Source: Synechococcales cyanobacterium M55_K2018_004
GTDB taxonomy: Bacteria > Cyanobacteriota > Cyanobacteriia > Elainellales > Elainellaceae
Direction: 5' to 3'
Assembly: GCA_015295905.1 (NCBI GenBank)
Contig: DVEB01000153.1
Span: forward strand, 1-36,970
Length of the DNA stretch: 36,970 bases
Below the pieces are notes generated by a model, which was not told the origin of the DNA, made no database searches, and saw only the letters and a list, made by a program, of their open reading frames with translations. The translations under genes and the position numbers were made by a program. Of the stretch, positions 1 to 9,472 are shown one piece after another (within the stretch, counting starts at the first letter, position 1; each line of letters opens with the position of its first letter).

Positions 1-69
1 AACCCTTGCTATTCCGTGCGCGTCGCGCACGGAATAGCAAGGGTTTCAGCTTATCTGGAATTCACGTTA
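1..69. repeat. Hairpin mobile element (MITE-like), copy A, cut by window start
   Basis: This is the right half of a repeat also found at 13145-13270 and 36754-36879. Positions 1-22 and 24-45 form a perfect 22-bp inverted repeat around one base. The right terminal repeat, CTTATCTGGAATTCACGTTA, lies at 50-69. The left half lies outside the window. Confidence 0.75.
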
Positions 70-120
70 GCAGTAGGATGTTTGCACCCTGTGGGTACGA
101 GCATCCTACTGCTAATTTTT
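67..120 (+). terminator. Stem-loop followed by a T run, possible terminator
   Basis: A 14-bp perfect inverted repeat (67-80 with 102-115) is followed on the plus strand by TTTTT. It overlaps the last three bases of repeat copy A, so it may be part of a composite repeat rather than a terminator of a gene outside the window. Confidence 0.4.
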
Positions 121-205
121 ATACTGAGAATTGCTGACGCACTCCAGTAGCGTGCTTCAGGTTTAGGCACCGCTCCAGCTTGACGGTTAGATCCCTAAAG
201 ACTCA

Positions 206-252
206 AAAAGCAAAGTCCCGCAGGTTCCACTTAACCTACGGGACTTTGCTTA
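206..252 (-). terminator. Rho-independent terminator of tRNA-Glu
   Basis: Read on the minus strand, a long stem (arms about 209-224 and 233-250, one mismatch) is followed by a T run just downstream of the tRNA-Glu 3' end. Confidence 0.7.
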
Positions 253-266
253 ACCAGTGAGCTCTA

Positions 267-339
267 TACCCCCAGGGGAATTCGAATCCCCGTCGCCTCC
301 GTGAAAGGGAGGTGTCCTAGGCCTCTAGACGATGGGGGC
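267..339 (-). tRNA. trnE: tRNA-Glu (anticodon UUC)
   Basis: The minus strand folds as a 73-nt tRNA. It has an acceptor stem starting GCCCCCA, the D-arm motif CGTCTAGAGG, the anticodon loop CTTTCAC carrying TTC, and a T-arm with GGGGATTCGAATTCCCC. It closely resembles cyanobacterial and plastid tRNA-Glu, including the G1-U72 pair and discriminator A. In these organisms tRNA-Glu also feeds tetrapyrrole synthesis. CCA is not encoded. Confidence 0.95.
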
Positions 340-436
340 GCGTTGCTCACCTTAATTAATCTAAGGAATTCTGAAGCTAATGTCAACACCCTCAATTCAT
401 TTTCTTGCAAGTTTGAGACGTTGATGGAGTGGAGGG

Positions 437-724
437 CTAGGCCAAGTCGTTGGAGTTGCGGAGTCGAATGAGTTGGCGGCGCATCTGAGGAGATGCTTCC
501 ACTTCAGGAATTTCCTCAGCAGTAACATAGACCTGGAGCGGTTCCAGGTACTCATCTGCGCCACAGGCAAAGGCATCTAATAGTAGTTCAAGCAGTTGTT
601 CGCGATCGCCCAGAGCTTTTTTCTCTTCCAGTAGACGGAACTTCAGGCGGATCTCACAATCGTAAACGCCGACCTCAGCGGGTGCAGACTGATAGGAAAC
701 AGGATTTGATTTCATGAGCAACAA
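437..724 (-). CDS. Small conserved cyanobacterial protein, possibly Npun_R1517-like regulator family
   Basis: This encodes a soluble, acidic protein of 95 aa, or 92 aa if the ATG at 715 is used. It has no signal peptide or membrane segment. The central run KFRLLEEKKALGDREQLLEL and the C-terminal ASPQMRRQLIRLRN block resemble, from memory, a small cyanobacterial family annotated as heterocyst-differentiation-related regulators (Npun_R1517 type). I cannot confirm that by search. It stands alone between tRNA-Glu and a long gene-free stretch. Coding style and conserved blocks make it likely to be real. The molecular function is unknown, and the family name should not be read as proof of heterocysts in this organism. 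Confidence 0.7.
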   Translation of the reverse strand: MLLMKSNPVSYQSAPAEVGVYDCEIRLKFRLLEEKKALGDREQLLELLLDAFACGADEYLEPLQVYVTAEEIPEVEASPQMRRQLIRLRNSNDLA

Positions 725-1517
725 CAGCCCCTTTTGCCGTGAAAGTCAATGAGCACGATCAAGCAGGAAATCGTTTCAATCGCAGATCAAAGACAGACCA
801 TTTGCTAGTGGTTGTCTTTAGTTCAGTGTGTTGTGGGCGAGAGAAGATCAAAATTAGAGAAAACGCAGGACTTTTGTCTATCTACTCCTTAACGTAGCAT
901 TCCCCAAAATGGTTATGAATCCGCTAACTAGCGGAAGTAAAATAGCCACGGAATACAGGAGTAAACACTTTAATTTGAGTTAATGATTTTGAGTGAAAAG
1001 AGTTGTCTTTTTATCAAGTAAACATTCCATGAATACCTTGAAGATACTGATAAGACCATGTTTTCGGCGTGCTTAATATTAAGTTGATTTTAGGTTTTAA
1101 GCTCACTTTATTTCCTCTTAAGGCCACGTTTATAATTTATTTGCGTAGTTTTACGAGGATCAATTAGAAATCAATACTCTGTATTTCTTCAAGCAAAGAG
1201 ACTGAGCATATCATGGTTGCAAAAGTAACCTGATTAAAGTCTTTTCTTCGGTTTTTTCGGGGCATTACTGGCGCTTCATGATTTTGTGTCGGTATATGCA
1301 GGGTGTCCACACAAAATTGTGAGGTTCAGCGATGCCCTCCAGGGGGGCGGCCAAAGTCATGCAGCGTGGTTTTCCCAGACTTTGGCTGTCACGACCTCGG
1401 AGACCAAGCAGTGTTTGAATTGCTTAAACGCTCTGCGTTCATGGGGCGCAGTACGCGAGTCATGTACTTCCTGCCCGAAATTCAGAAGCGCCAAGCTATG
1501 GGAGTAGTGAAGCGTAG
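725..1517. other. Gene-free, partly AT-rich stretch
   Basis: No convincing gene is visible. Two overlapping short frames at 1286-1545 on the plus strand have no recognisable domain. The left part (about 880-1200) is AT-rich and could hold the promoter of the minus-strand gene ending at 437. Confidence 0.4.
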
Positions 1518-1820
1518 CTACTCAACTTCTGTTGGCTCATACTGAGTACAGCCGCTACAGGGGCCGAGCGGATTAACTGCACAACGAACATAGCTCGAGC
1601 GGGCATTATATCGACAAGTCAAGTCTCCAATGATAAACCCAAGACCTTCGACATACTGCTGTTCGGGGTCAAGCCGCAGGGGAGGCAGCGTCCGACTGGC
1701 AACCGATTCCACTGCAAGGCGAAACCGCTCCTGGGCGCGGGCATCGGCCTGCCGCAAAAGCCACAGGGAGAATAGGGAGGGGGTAAGACCAAGGAGCAGG
1801 ATAAACAGAGCCTCTAGCAC
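1518..1820 (-). CDS. Small membrane-anchored cyanobacterial protein (DUF6464-like)
   Basis: This encodes a 100-aa protein. An N-terminal hydrophobic segment (residues 1-22) is followed by a charged linker and a C-terminal domain with four cysteines (C69, C80, C88, C91) in the context GDLTCRYNARSSYVRC...GPCSGC. The cysteine spacing suggests a small metal or Fe-S site, or a disulfide-stabilised knob. From memory it fits a cyanobacteria-specific domain of unknown function (DUF6464). It has no operon partner, as sppA begins about 400 bp away on the same strand. The function is unknown. Confidence 0.7.
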   Translation of the reverse strand: MLEALFILLLGLTPSLFSLWLLRQADARAQERFRLAVESVASRTLPPLRLDPEQQYVEGLGFIIGDLTCRYNARSSYVRCAVNPLGPCSGCTQYEPTEVE

Positions 1821-2242
1821 AGGTTTATGGTTGAAGAAACGTCACCCAGGGGATGCCAGCAATTCTCAGGAGGAAAACTATGGAAATCTGAAATGAGAGG
1901 TTCCCATTCTGCGGTCAGGAAACTCCCATTTCAGGCGTAATTTTAGCCGGCTAGGGATGGACTAAAGTGACACCTGAACTCCATCAGTAAGATTGCTGCA
2001 TGAATGCCCTCATTATTTCTCAAAAAAACCTGAGTCGGCAAGCACTATCGCTGATAGACGTTTGAATCTCAAGTCTGGACTAGTATCGTGCTACTTGATG
2101 AGAGACCGTCACGTAGCACAAAATCCCGCTGGTTATGGGGTTGAGTGGTGTGGTCACAGACCACACCATTGCAAGCAGCTATATGCCAGAAGTCTAATAC
2201 ACAAGACGTCTAGTTTTTTGCGGTTCAAATTTCAGCATGTCC
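1821..2242. other. Intergenic region with a short palindrome
   Basis: No gene is supported. A 10-bp inverted repeat with a 3-base loop (TGGTGTGGTC at 2146-2155, partner 2159-2168) lies downstream of sppA. It could help end sppA transcription, but there is no T run. Confidence 0.35.
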
Positions 2243-4054
2243 CTACCGGATTTCAAACTTGAAGGGTAAGCGGCTGTAAGTGTCCACTGGATCATCTAAG
2301 GCCAACAGGGGTTGGAGATTTGCTTGGAGTTGCTGGAGTTGTAGCGTGAGGACGTCGGAGTGCTGCTGGGTGTGCAGCGACAGACGGCTGAACAGGGACT
2401 CAAAGAGTTGCTCTTCAAAGGAGCGAGTCTTGGGATATTCTTCAAGCTGCCAATCATCGCCCAGTTTGGCGGCTTTAGCTGCAGCCTGGATCGCCGCTTC
2501 AATGCCTCCTAACCGATCCACCAGTCCCAAGCTCTTGGCATCAACTCCGGACCAGACGCGTCCCTGGGCGATCGCCTCCACTTGCTGAACTTTGAGGGGG
2601 CGGTGTTTAGCGACGGTATTCAGGAAGTTCTGGTAGATACGGTCAACAATTCGTTGCTGGATTGCCAGTTCTGCCGCAGTGCGGGGGCGGGTAATCGTGT
2701 TCATATCGGCGAACCGACCCGTTTTTACCACTTCCCAGGTAATGCCATTCTGATTGGCAATTTTTTGGAAGTTGGGTAGAACCCCGTAGACTCCGATAGA
2801 ACCCGTAATCGTGTTAGGAGAGGCAAAGATTTCCGTTGCCGAGGCAGCAATCTGGTAGCCGCCAGAGGCGGCAATGCTGCCCAGCGACACAATGACGGGC
2901 TTGACTTGACGAGTCAGCAGCACCTCTCGGGCGATGACATCGGAGGCGATGGCGCTGCCACCAGGACTGTTGATCCGTAGCACAATTGCTTTGACATTTT
3001 CGTCAGTCCGCAATTCACGCAGCAATCGAGCAAAGCGGTTGCCGCCGATCAGTCCTGGTCCTCCGCGTCCGTTCACAATATCGCCCTCGGCATAGACCAG
3101 TGCAATGTGGTTGTCGCTCGTGGTTTCATCGCCTGCACGAGCAACCTCTGCGTATTCTGCCAGACTGATTTGGCGGAAGGTTTCCTGGTCGTCCTTTTCC
3201 TCCGTCAGCTTTTGGAGTTCTTTAAGCACTTCATCAGGATAAGCGACGCGATCGATCAAGCCATTTGCTTTGGCTTGATCTGCCATTAGCAGCCCTTGAT
3301 TATCGGCGATCGCCTGCAATTTCTGAGGAGTCAGCTTACGGCTTTGAGCTGTCGTTGTGAGCACTTCATTCCACAGATCCGCTAGCAAGTTTTGGGTTTG
3401 CTGCCGGTCTTCCGGGCTGCTGCTGGTGCGTGTAAAGGGTTCAACCGCCGATTTATACCGGCCTGCCCGGACAACCTGGATACCCACTCCATACTTCTCT
3501 AGGGCACCTGCAAAGAACATCATCTCTGAGCGCAAGCCGTTCATCTCCAGTAGACCAGCCGGGTTGAGCAGGATGGTGTTCGCAACAGAAGCCAGATAGT
3601 AGTCACGCTCTGACCACTCCATGTCGTAGGCGAGGATAGGCTTGCCCAACTTGCGGAACTCCTGCAACGCCTCCCGCAGTTCGCGCAGGCTGGCAAACCC
3701 TGCCCCTGACTCTGCATTGACGCTGCCGTGTATGTACAGTCCAACAATGCGATCATCGTGGGCAGCTGCGCGGATGGCCTCGATAGCGTGGCGGAGGGGC
3801 AAAACATCTTCCGGCAATTGCCCAGACAGAACCTCGGCAATCACCAAGCTGGGATCTAGGTCTGCGGTCGTGTCGCTGATCGCTTGCGAAAGGTCAAACT
3901 CTAGCACCGTCTTATCTTCGACGATGGGTTTCGACTCCAGGCTGGCGGTGGTGGCGATCGCCCCTAACAGGAACAGCAGTCCCCCCAGTCCTAGAAAGGA
4001 AAACAGGATGAGGCCAGTGATGGTTGCTAGGACAGTTTTCAGGAAGTCACGCAT
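2243..4054 (-). CDS. sppA: Signal peptide peptidase SppA, 67-kDa type
   Basis: This encodes a membrane-bound serine protease of 603 aa, the usual length of the long two-domain SppA form. It degrades leftover signal peptides; in cyanobacteria a paralogue has been linked to antenna turnover. Residues 6-33 form a membrane anchor. Residues 50-300 and 316-560 are the two S49 repeats. The Ser/Lys dyad is visible as K201 in GRYKSAVEPF (N-terminal repeat) and S397 in IAASGGY (C-terminal repeat). The substrate-loop motif INSPGGSA lies at 361-368. The start ATG directly precedes the hydrophobic anchor, which supports it. It appears monocistronic. Confidence 0.95.
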   Translation of the reverse strand: MRDFLKTVLATITGLILFSFLGLGGLLFLLGAIATTASLESKPIVEDKTVLEFDLSQAISDTTADLDPSLVIAEVLSGQLPEDVLPLRHAIEAIRAAAHDDRIVGLYIHGSVNAESGAGFASLRELREALQEFRKLGKPILAYDMEWSERDYYLASVANTILLNPAGLLEMNGLRSEMMFFAGALEKYGVGIQVVRAGRYKSAVEPFTRTSSSPEDRQQTQNLLADLWNEVLTTTAQSRKLTPQKLQAIADNQGLLMADQAKANGLIDRVAYPDEVLKELQKLTEEKDDQETFRQISLAEYAEVARAGDETTSDNHIALVYAEGDIVNGRGGPGLIGGNRFARLLRELRTDENVKAIVLRINSPGGSAIASDVIAREVLLTRQVKPVIVSLGSIAASGGYQIAASATEIFASPNTITGSIGVYGVLPNFQKIANQNGITWEVVKTGRFADMNTITRPRTAAELAIQQRIVDRIYQNFLNTVAKHRPLKVQQVEAIAQGRVWSGVDAKSLGLVDRLGGIEAAIQAAAKAAKLGDDWQLEEYPKTRSFEEQLFESLFSRLSLHTQQHSDVLTLQLQQLQANLQPLLALDDPVDTYSRLPFKFEIR

Positions 4055-4419
4055 GCGAGGGAGGGAGAAAGTTTAGTTCCAGTGTAGTCAGTGGGGTTGG
4101 GAATAGGCCAGCTTTGAGGGGGGGGATTTAACCTCGGTTCGGGTTGAGAGCATGTTGGCATACCGTGCACCGCGCGGTGCTCCAAAACCCTTACCATGCC
4201 CGTCGCGCCCAGAAAATACAGACAATTAAAACTAGGGGTTCAGCGGATCTCGAATTTACCTGATTTAGAGTACCCAGGCAGGGCTGGGGCGGTATCGGGG
4301 GAATGGGGATTAGCCCGGCTGTGGCTGTCAAGTAGCCACGAGGGGGGGTAGACTTTGTGCCTACAAGTGGGCAACGTCCCCCCAACCCTCATGTGTTGTC
4401 CTAGTTTTTGGAATTGGTA
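4055..4419. other. Intergenic region with a degraded hairpin repeat
   Basis: No gene is supported. Around 4155-4210 the sequence ACCGTGCACCGCGCGGTGC followed by CCAAAACCCTTACCATGCCC resembles the core of the hairpin elements at 13145 and 36754 with decayed arms. It may be a relic copy. Confidence 0.35.
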
Positions 4420-5502
4420 TTAAACCTGTCGTAACACGCCGTCGTTCCTTAATGCTGATAACGTTGTGCTGCCTGTGCAGAAGAGGACGGTTTTAAGTTC
4501 GGTGACAAGGGCGATCGCCAGTTCGTCTAAGGCGGCTTCTGATTGGGAAGCGGCCTGCAGGAAAGGCAAGGCAAGACCCGCCACGTCAGCACCGAGGGCG
4601 ATCGCCTTGGCGGCGTCTAGGCCGTTGCGCAGCCCCCCGGACGCAATCAGGGGAATGTGTGGGGCGATCGCTCGAATCGAGGTGAGGCACTCTGCCGTAG
4701 GGATGCCCCAGTTGGCGAAGGTTTGGCCAAGACGACGCTGGAGCGGGTCCTTGGCGCGTTCACTTTCCACTTTTGCCCAGGAGGTGCCGCCTGCACCTGC
4801 CACGTCAATGGCGCTGACCCCTGCCTCAATCAAGCGTTTGGCCATGACAGCGGAGATGCCGTTGCCAACTTCTTTAGCGATCACGGGGACAGGGAGCGTT
4901 TTGCAAAGGGCTTCGATTTTGGCTAGCAGACCACTAAAGTTGCGATCGCCCCTTGTCTGCACGGCCTCCTGCAGCGGATTGAGGTGGAGAATGAGGGCAT
5001 CAGCGGCCAGCCAGTCCACCACTCGACGACACTCCTCCAGGCCATAGTCGTAATTGAGTTGTACGGCGCCCAAGTTGGCAAACAGCAGGATGTCTGGCGC
5101 AACCGAGCGGACGGCAAAGGTAGAAACAACGTCTGGTTTCTCGATCGCCACCCGCTGAGAACCGACCCCCATGGCAAACTGGTAGCGCTGGGCCAGCTCT
5201 GCGAGGCGAAAGTTAATTTGTTGAGCCAGATCGGTGCCCCCCGTCATGGAAGAGATGAGTAACGGCGCGCCTAGTGATTTACCCAGAAATTGGGTGGTCA
5301 GGTCAAGGCTATCCCAGTCCATTTCTGGCAGGCAGCAGTGGGTAAAACGGTACTGTTCAAAGCCGCTGGTGGTTTGCCGAAACTGCACATCTGCTTCAAG
5401 GCAGACGCGGATGTGTTCGGCTTTGCGGTTTTGCGTGACGATGGCTTCGGCGGCAGTGGCTTTGGCGATCGCTGGGATCAGGGGAGAACTGGATGGATTC
5501 AC
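4420..5502 (-). CDS. fni: Type 2 isopentenyl-diphosphate isomerase (FMN-dependent)
   Basis: This encodes a 360-aa enzyme interconverting IPP and DMAPP for carotenoid, phytol and quinone side-chain synthesis; cyanobacteria use the flavin (type 2) enzyme. Visible family marks are [21 protein letters not shown] near the N-terminus, SSMTGGT (flavin region), the [11 protein letters not shown] segment carrying the conserved Gln, the GAGGTSW loop, and the C-terminal phosphate-binding [20 protein letters not shown]. The length is normal. It is divergent from hom with about 150 bp between the starts, and this gap must hold both promoters. No oddities were seen. Confidence 0.95.
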   Translation of the reverse strand: MNPSSSPLIPAIAKATAAEAIVTQNRKAEHIRVCLEADVQFRQTTSGFEQYRFTHCCLPEMDWDSLDLTTQFLGKSLGAPLLISSMTGGTDLAQQINFRLAELAQRYQFAMGVGSQRVAIEKPDVVSTFAVRSVAPDILLFANLGAVQLNYDYGLEECRRVVDWLAADALILHLNPLQEAVQTRGDRNFSGLLAKIEALCKTLPVPVIAKEVGNGISAVMAKRLIEAGVSAIDVAGAGGTSWAKVESERAKDPLQRRLGQTFANWGIPTAECLTSIRAIAPHIPLIASGGLRNGLDAAKAIALGADVAGLALPFLQAASQSEAALDELAIALVTELKTVLFCTGSTTLSALRNDGVLRQV

Positions 5503-5648
5503 AGATGGTTATGAAATGAGCTTCAAAGGACGTACCTGCCTAGTTTCCCACGGTTATGGCCGCCAGACAAAAATGGGAGGACTGCCATAAATTCGCAGTC
5601 CCCCCCCTACAATTGGGAAGTGATCTTTCGCATAAGTGGACTGAGGCT

Positions 5649-6977
5649 GTGGCGTTTAAAGTTGGGCTGTTGGGTTTGGGGACTGTGGGGTCGGGGACGG
5701 CGCAAATTTTGCGAGACCCGGAATTGCGGAGTCCTCTCTTGAAAGAGATTGAAATTGCACAGGTGGGGGTGCGATCGCTCGCCAAGCCCCGTGCTGTAGA
5801 GTTTTCCCCAGCCATCATGACCACAGACCTAGAGGCCATCGTCACCAATCCTGAAATTGATATTGTGGTGGAGGTGATTGGGGGGCTGGAACCAGCCCGA
5901 TCGCTGATTTTGAAGGCGATCGCCCACGGCAAGCATGTGGTCACTGCCAACAAAGCAGTGATTGCCCGCTACAGCGAAGAAATTTTTGATGCGGCCAATG
6001 AAGCCGGGGTCTACGTCATGATTGAGGCAGCGGTGGCCGGGGGGATCCCGGTGATCCAGCCGTTGAAGCAGACCCTCAGCGTCAACCGCATCCACCGCAT
6101 TATGGGGATCGTTAATGGCACGACGAACTATATCCTGACACGCATGGCCCAGGAAGGGGCCGATTTTGCTGATGTGTTGGCCGAGGCCCAGCAGCTTGGC
6201 TATGCGGAAGCTGACCCAACTGCGGATGTGGATGGTCTGGACGCAGCGGATAAGATTGCCATCCTGGCTTCCTTGGCCTTTGGCGGACGCATCAAGCTGC
6301 CAGAAGTCTACTGTGAGGGCATTCGTCAAGTCAGTGCTGCCGACATTGCCTACGCTGAGCGCCTAGGCTTTGTGATTAAACTAGTTGCTACTGCAATGCG
6401 CGAGGGGCCTAAGTTTGAGGGAGATACTACCGACCATTTGCAGGTACGCGTCCACCCTACCCTATTGCCGAAAAGTCATCCGCTCGCGAGCATCAACGAT
6501 GTGTTTAACGCGGTGTTGGTCGAAGGGGATCCCGTCGGTGAGGTGATGTTTTTTGGCCGGGGAGCAGGAATGGGGCCAACTGCTAGCTCCGTTGTGTCAG
6601 ATATTCAAAATATTGTGGCGTTGCTGAAGTCCTACAATGGTCAGCATACAGCAGCAAACCCCACGCCGCTGCATCCGTTACTAGCCTGTGTGCATGAGCA
6701 CTACTGCACCATCAGCCCGATGGAAGAAGTCAACACTCGCTTCTATGCGCGAGTGTTGACGCGCGATATGCCGGGGGTCATTGGTAAGGTGGGAACCTGT
6801 TTCGGCAATCACGACGTGAGCCTCGAATCAGTGGTGCAGATTGGTTTCCAGGGGGAATTTGCTGAAATTGTGGTGGTCACTCACAATGTGCGAGAGGGCA
6901 ACTTCCGCAGTGCGTTAGATGAGTTGCGGTCGTTTGATGCCGTGGCAGAAATTGCCAGTGTGTTGCGAGTGCTGTAG
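5649..6977 (+). CDS. hom: Homoserine dehydrogenase
   Basis: This encodes a 442-aa enzyme reducing aspartate semialdehyde to homoserine on the way to threonine and methionine. The N-terminal Rossmann fold carries GLLGLGTVGSGTAQIL (residues 6-21 from the chosen start), followed by TANKAVIARY. The catalytic segment is ADPTADVDGLDAADKIAILA with the conserved lysine. A C-terminal ACT domain (RDMPGVIGKVGTCFGNHDVSLESV) suggests allosteric control by threonine. I chose the GTG at 5649, because an upstream ATG at 5556 would add 31 residues with no family resemblance and run into the likely promoter region shared with fni. Confidence 0.93.
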   Translation: MAFKVGLLGLGTVGSGTAQILRDPELRSPLLKEIEIAQVGVRSLAKPRAVEFSPAIMTTDLEAIVTNPEIDIVVEVIGGLEPARSLILKAIAHGKHVVTANKAVIARYSEEIFDAANEAGVYVMIEAAVAGGIPVIQPLKQTLSVNRIHRIMGIVNGTTNYILTRMAQEGADFADVLAEAQQLGYAEADPTADVDGLDAADKIAILASLAFGGRIKLPEVYCEGIRQVSAADIAYAERLGFVIKLVATAMREGPKFEGDTTDHLQVRVHPTLLPKSHPLASINDVFNAVLVEGDPVGEVMFFGRGAGMGPTASSVVSDIQNIVALLKSYNGQHTAANPTPLHPLLACVHEHYCTISPMEEVNTRFYARVLTRDMPGVIGKVGTCFGNHDVSLESVVQIGFQGEFAEIVVVTHNVREGNFRSALDELRSFDAVAEIASVLRVL

Positions 6978-8226
6978 TGCTGCACTGTGAAGTAGAGGGC
7001 ATCTGGAGATGAATAGTGACTGAGGGGCACACTTTATGCACCCCTTGGTCATCATTCATCCTCTCTTGGGGAGAAGCAAGAGGCCGGTGGTTCAAAACCA
7101 CGGGGGAGGGGCGATCACCCCTCCCTGAGACGAGCGTTACAAAGTACATGGTTTTGTAAACATCTTTGCGGTGGTTTGTGACTCAGCATAGGATTCATAA
7201 CAGAACGAAATCTAGAATGAATTGATCCCTGCGAATTTTGGCAAGGATCAAGTGAACTTTGGGTTAGAGTTGCTTGAACTAGTTGCAGCCTTGAGTACAT
7301 CAAATACCCAGACCTTCACGGAATGCACTCATTTTTGTCTAGGGGAAATGATGGTTTTTTCGGCAATTGTCACCTGAAAAATACTTGTTATTACTCCCAA
7401 TTCAATGACTTGAACAGGATAGGCTGATTCTTTCCTTTGAAAGTTTAAAGCTCTATCAAACTTGTTTAAAGAAGAGAAAGGTTTTTGTGAAAGAGGGTTT
7501 CAAAATGAGAGCGATCGCCCCTCCTTCTCCGCGATTGTCATTACGAAAACATGCTCAAAAGCCTGTGAAAACCAGGCTCCAGAAGATCTAATAAGATGCG
7601 ATGTATTTTTTTAGAAGCAGTAAATAAGCGATCGTAGGACGAGTTTCAAACGAGTTGACTTCTTAAGGATTACTTAATAGGCTGCCTGGAAATTGCTTGA
7701 ATAAGTTTGAAGACAATGCTTTCGCAGATTCTTATCAGCATTGAATAACGATCGTTTGTGATGAGGTTTACCTTTGTGATTGATACTTTGTTACAGGGAT
7801 GACGTTTCTTTTCAAAAGGCTTTCATAGAATAACGATGGAAATAAAAGAGGACTTTGAAATAGGACTTCCAGCTTACAACCGCTCAGTTTACGCCGATAT
7901 ACTTGATGGAAGTTCTGCAAAGATTCTCTTGATTTCTAACAGAAACCCGAAACGAGTTCTTTGAGAGGCTATTCAGCGTGAATCGTGATTCATCAGAAAA
8001 CCTAGTCTATTGATCACGGTTCTGAGCACGGTTCACTCTACCCCAGCTCAACGGAATGAGTCGTTACAAGAAACCAATCACCCCACGATTCGCAACACTG
8101 TTGGGGAGTTGACCAAAAGGGCGATCGCCCCAACAGTTTGAATTTGAATTTGTGACTGCGATCGCACAGAGCTACGAGATTGTTACCAGCGGTGGATTGG
8201 TTGTTCAGACGGTTTTCGGGCAGATC

Positions 8227-8238
8227 AAACGCCATTTA
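8227..8238 (-). promoter_or_regulatory. Shared 12-mer upstream of second nifH
   Basis: AAACGCCATTTA (TAAATGGCGTTT on the minus strand) lies about 113 bp before the nifH start. The same 12-mer occurs at 16539-16550 and as an inverted pair at 26089-26131 upstream of the other nifH. All copies are intergenic. The role is not known. Confidence 0.4.
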
Positions 8239-8317
8239 CGCAGTCGTAGATTTTTATCACTGCAACGAGATTTGCCGGATAGCCGGAGGTTTCTGCATGG
8301 GTCATTTTCTGACCTGA

Positions 8318-9175
<858 letters not shown>

Positions 9176-9237
9176 GGAATCGTCTGGGAATGGTTTGGAG
9201 GGCGCTCTTCCCTCTAACCCTGCTCAGGCCAACGCAG

Positions 9238-9316
9238 GACACCCGGTGTGGCAACGAGCGAATGAGAAAGACTTAAGATTGCGTGTGCGATCGCCTCTTG
9301 AGCACCGGGTGTCTTT
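9238..9316 (+). promoter_or_regulatory. Stem-loop between nifH and nifD (second cluster)
   Basis: GACACCCGGTG (9238-9248) pairs perfectly with CACCGGGTGTC (9303-9313) and is followed by TTTCCCTT. Such a stem between nifH and nifD can protect the nifH transcript or terminate part of transcription, giving more Fe protein than MoFe protein. The effect here is inferred. Confidence 0.45.
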
Positions 9317-9472
9317 CCCTTCAACAACGAGTTCACTCAACAATAAGTTCACTCAAAAGTCTACACAATTATTGTGACTCCAATCGCAAACCAGTTATCG
9401 CCTTCATGAATTGATTGTTCTGAATGATCACCATTACTGGTGTGGATTGGATACCCTAAAAGGAGACTGATC

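Noticed and set aside
1286-1545. Two overlapping plus-strand frames of 73 and 80 codons
   Set aside because: They share the same DNA in different frames, have no recognisable domain or good ribosome site, and run into the well-supported minus-strand gene at 1518.
4647-5262. Several frames antisense to fni
   Set aside because: They are shadows of the isomerase gene with no independent support.
8038-8235. 65-codon minus-strand frame upstream of second nifH
   Set aside because: It contains a GCGATCGC site and an inverted repeat, shows no family resemblance, and lies where control elements are expected.
9176-9472. nifI1/nifI2 regulators between nifH and nifD
   Set aside because: The gap is too short and shows no PII-like frame.
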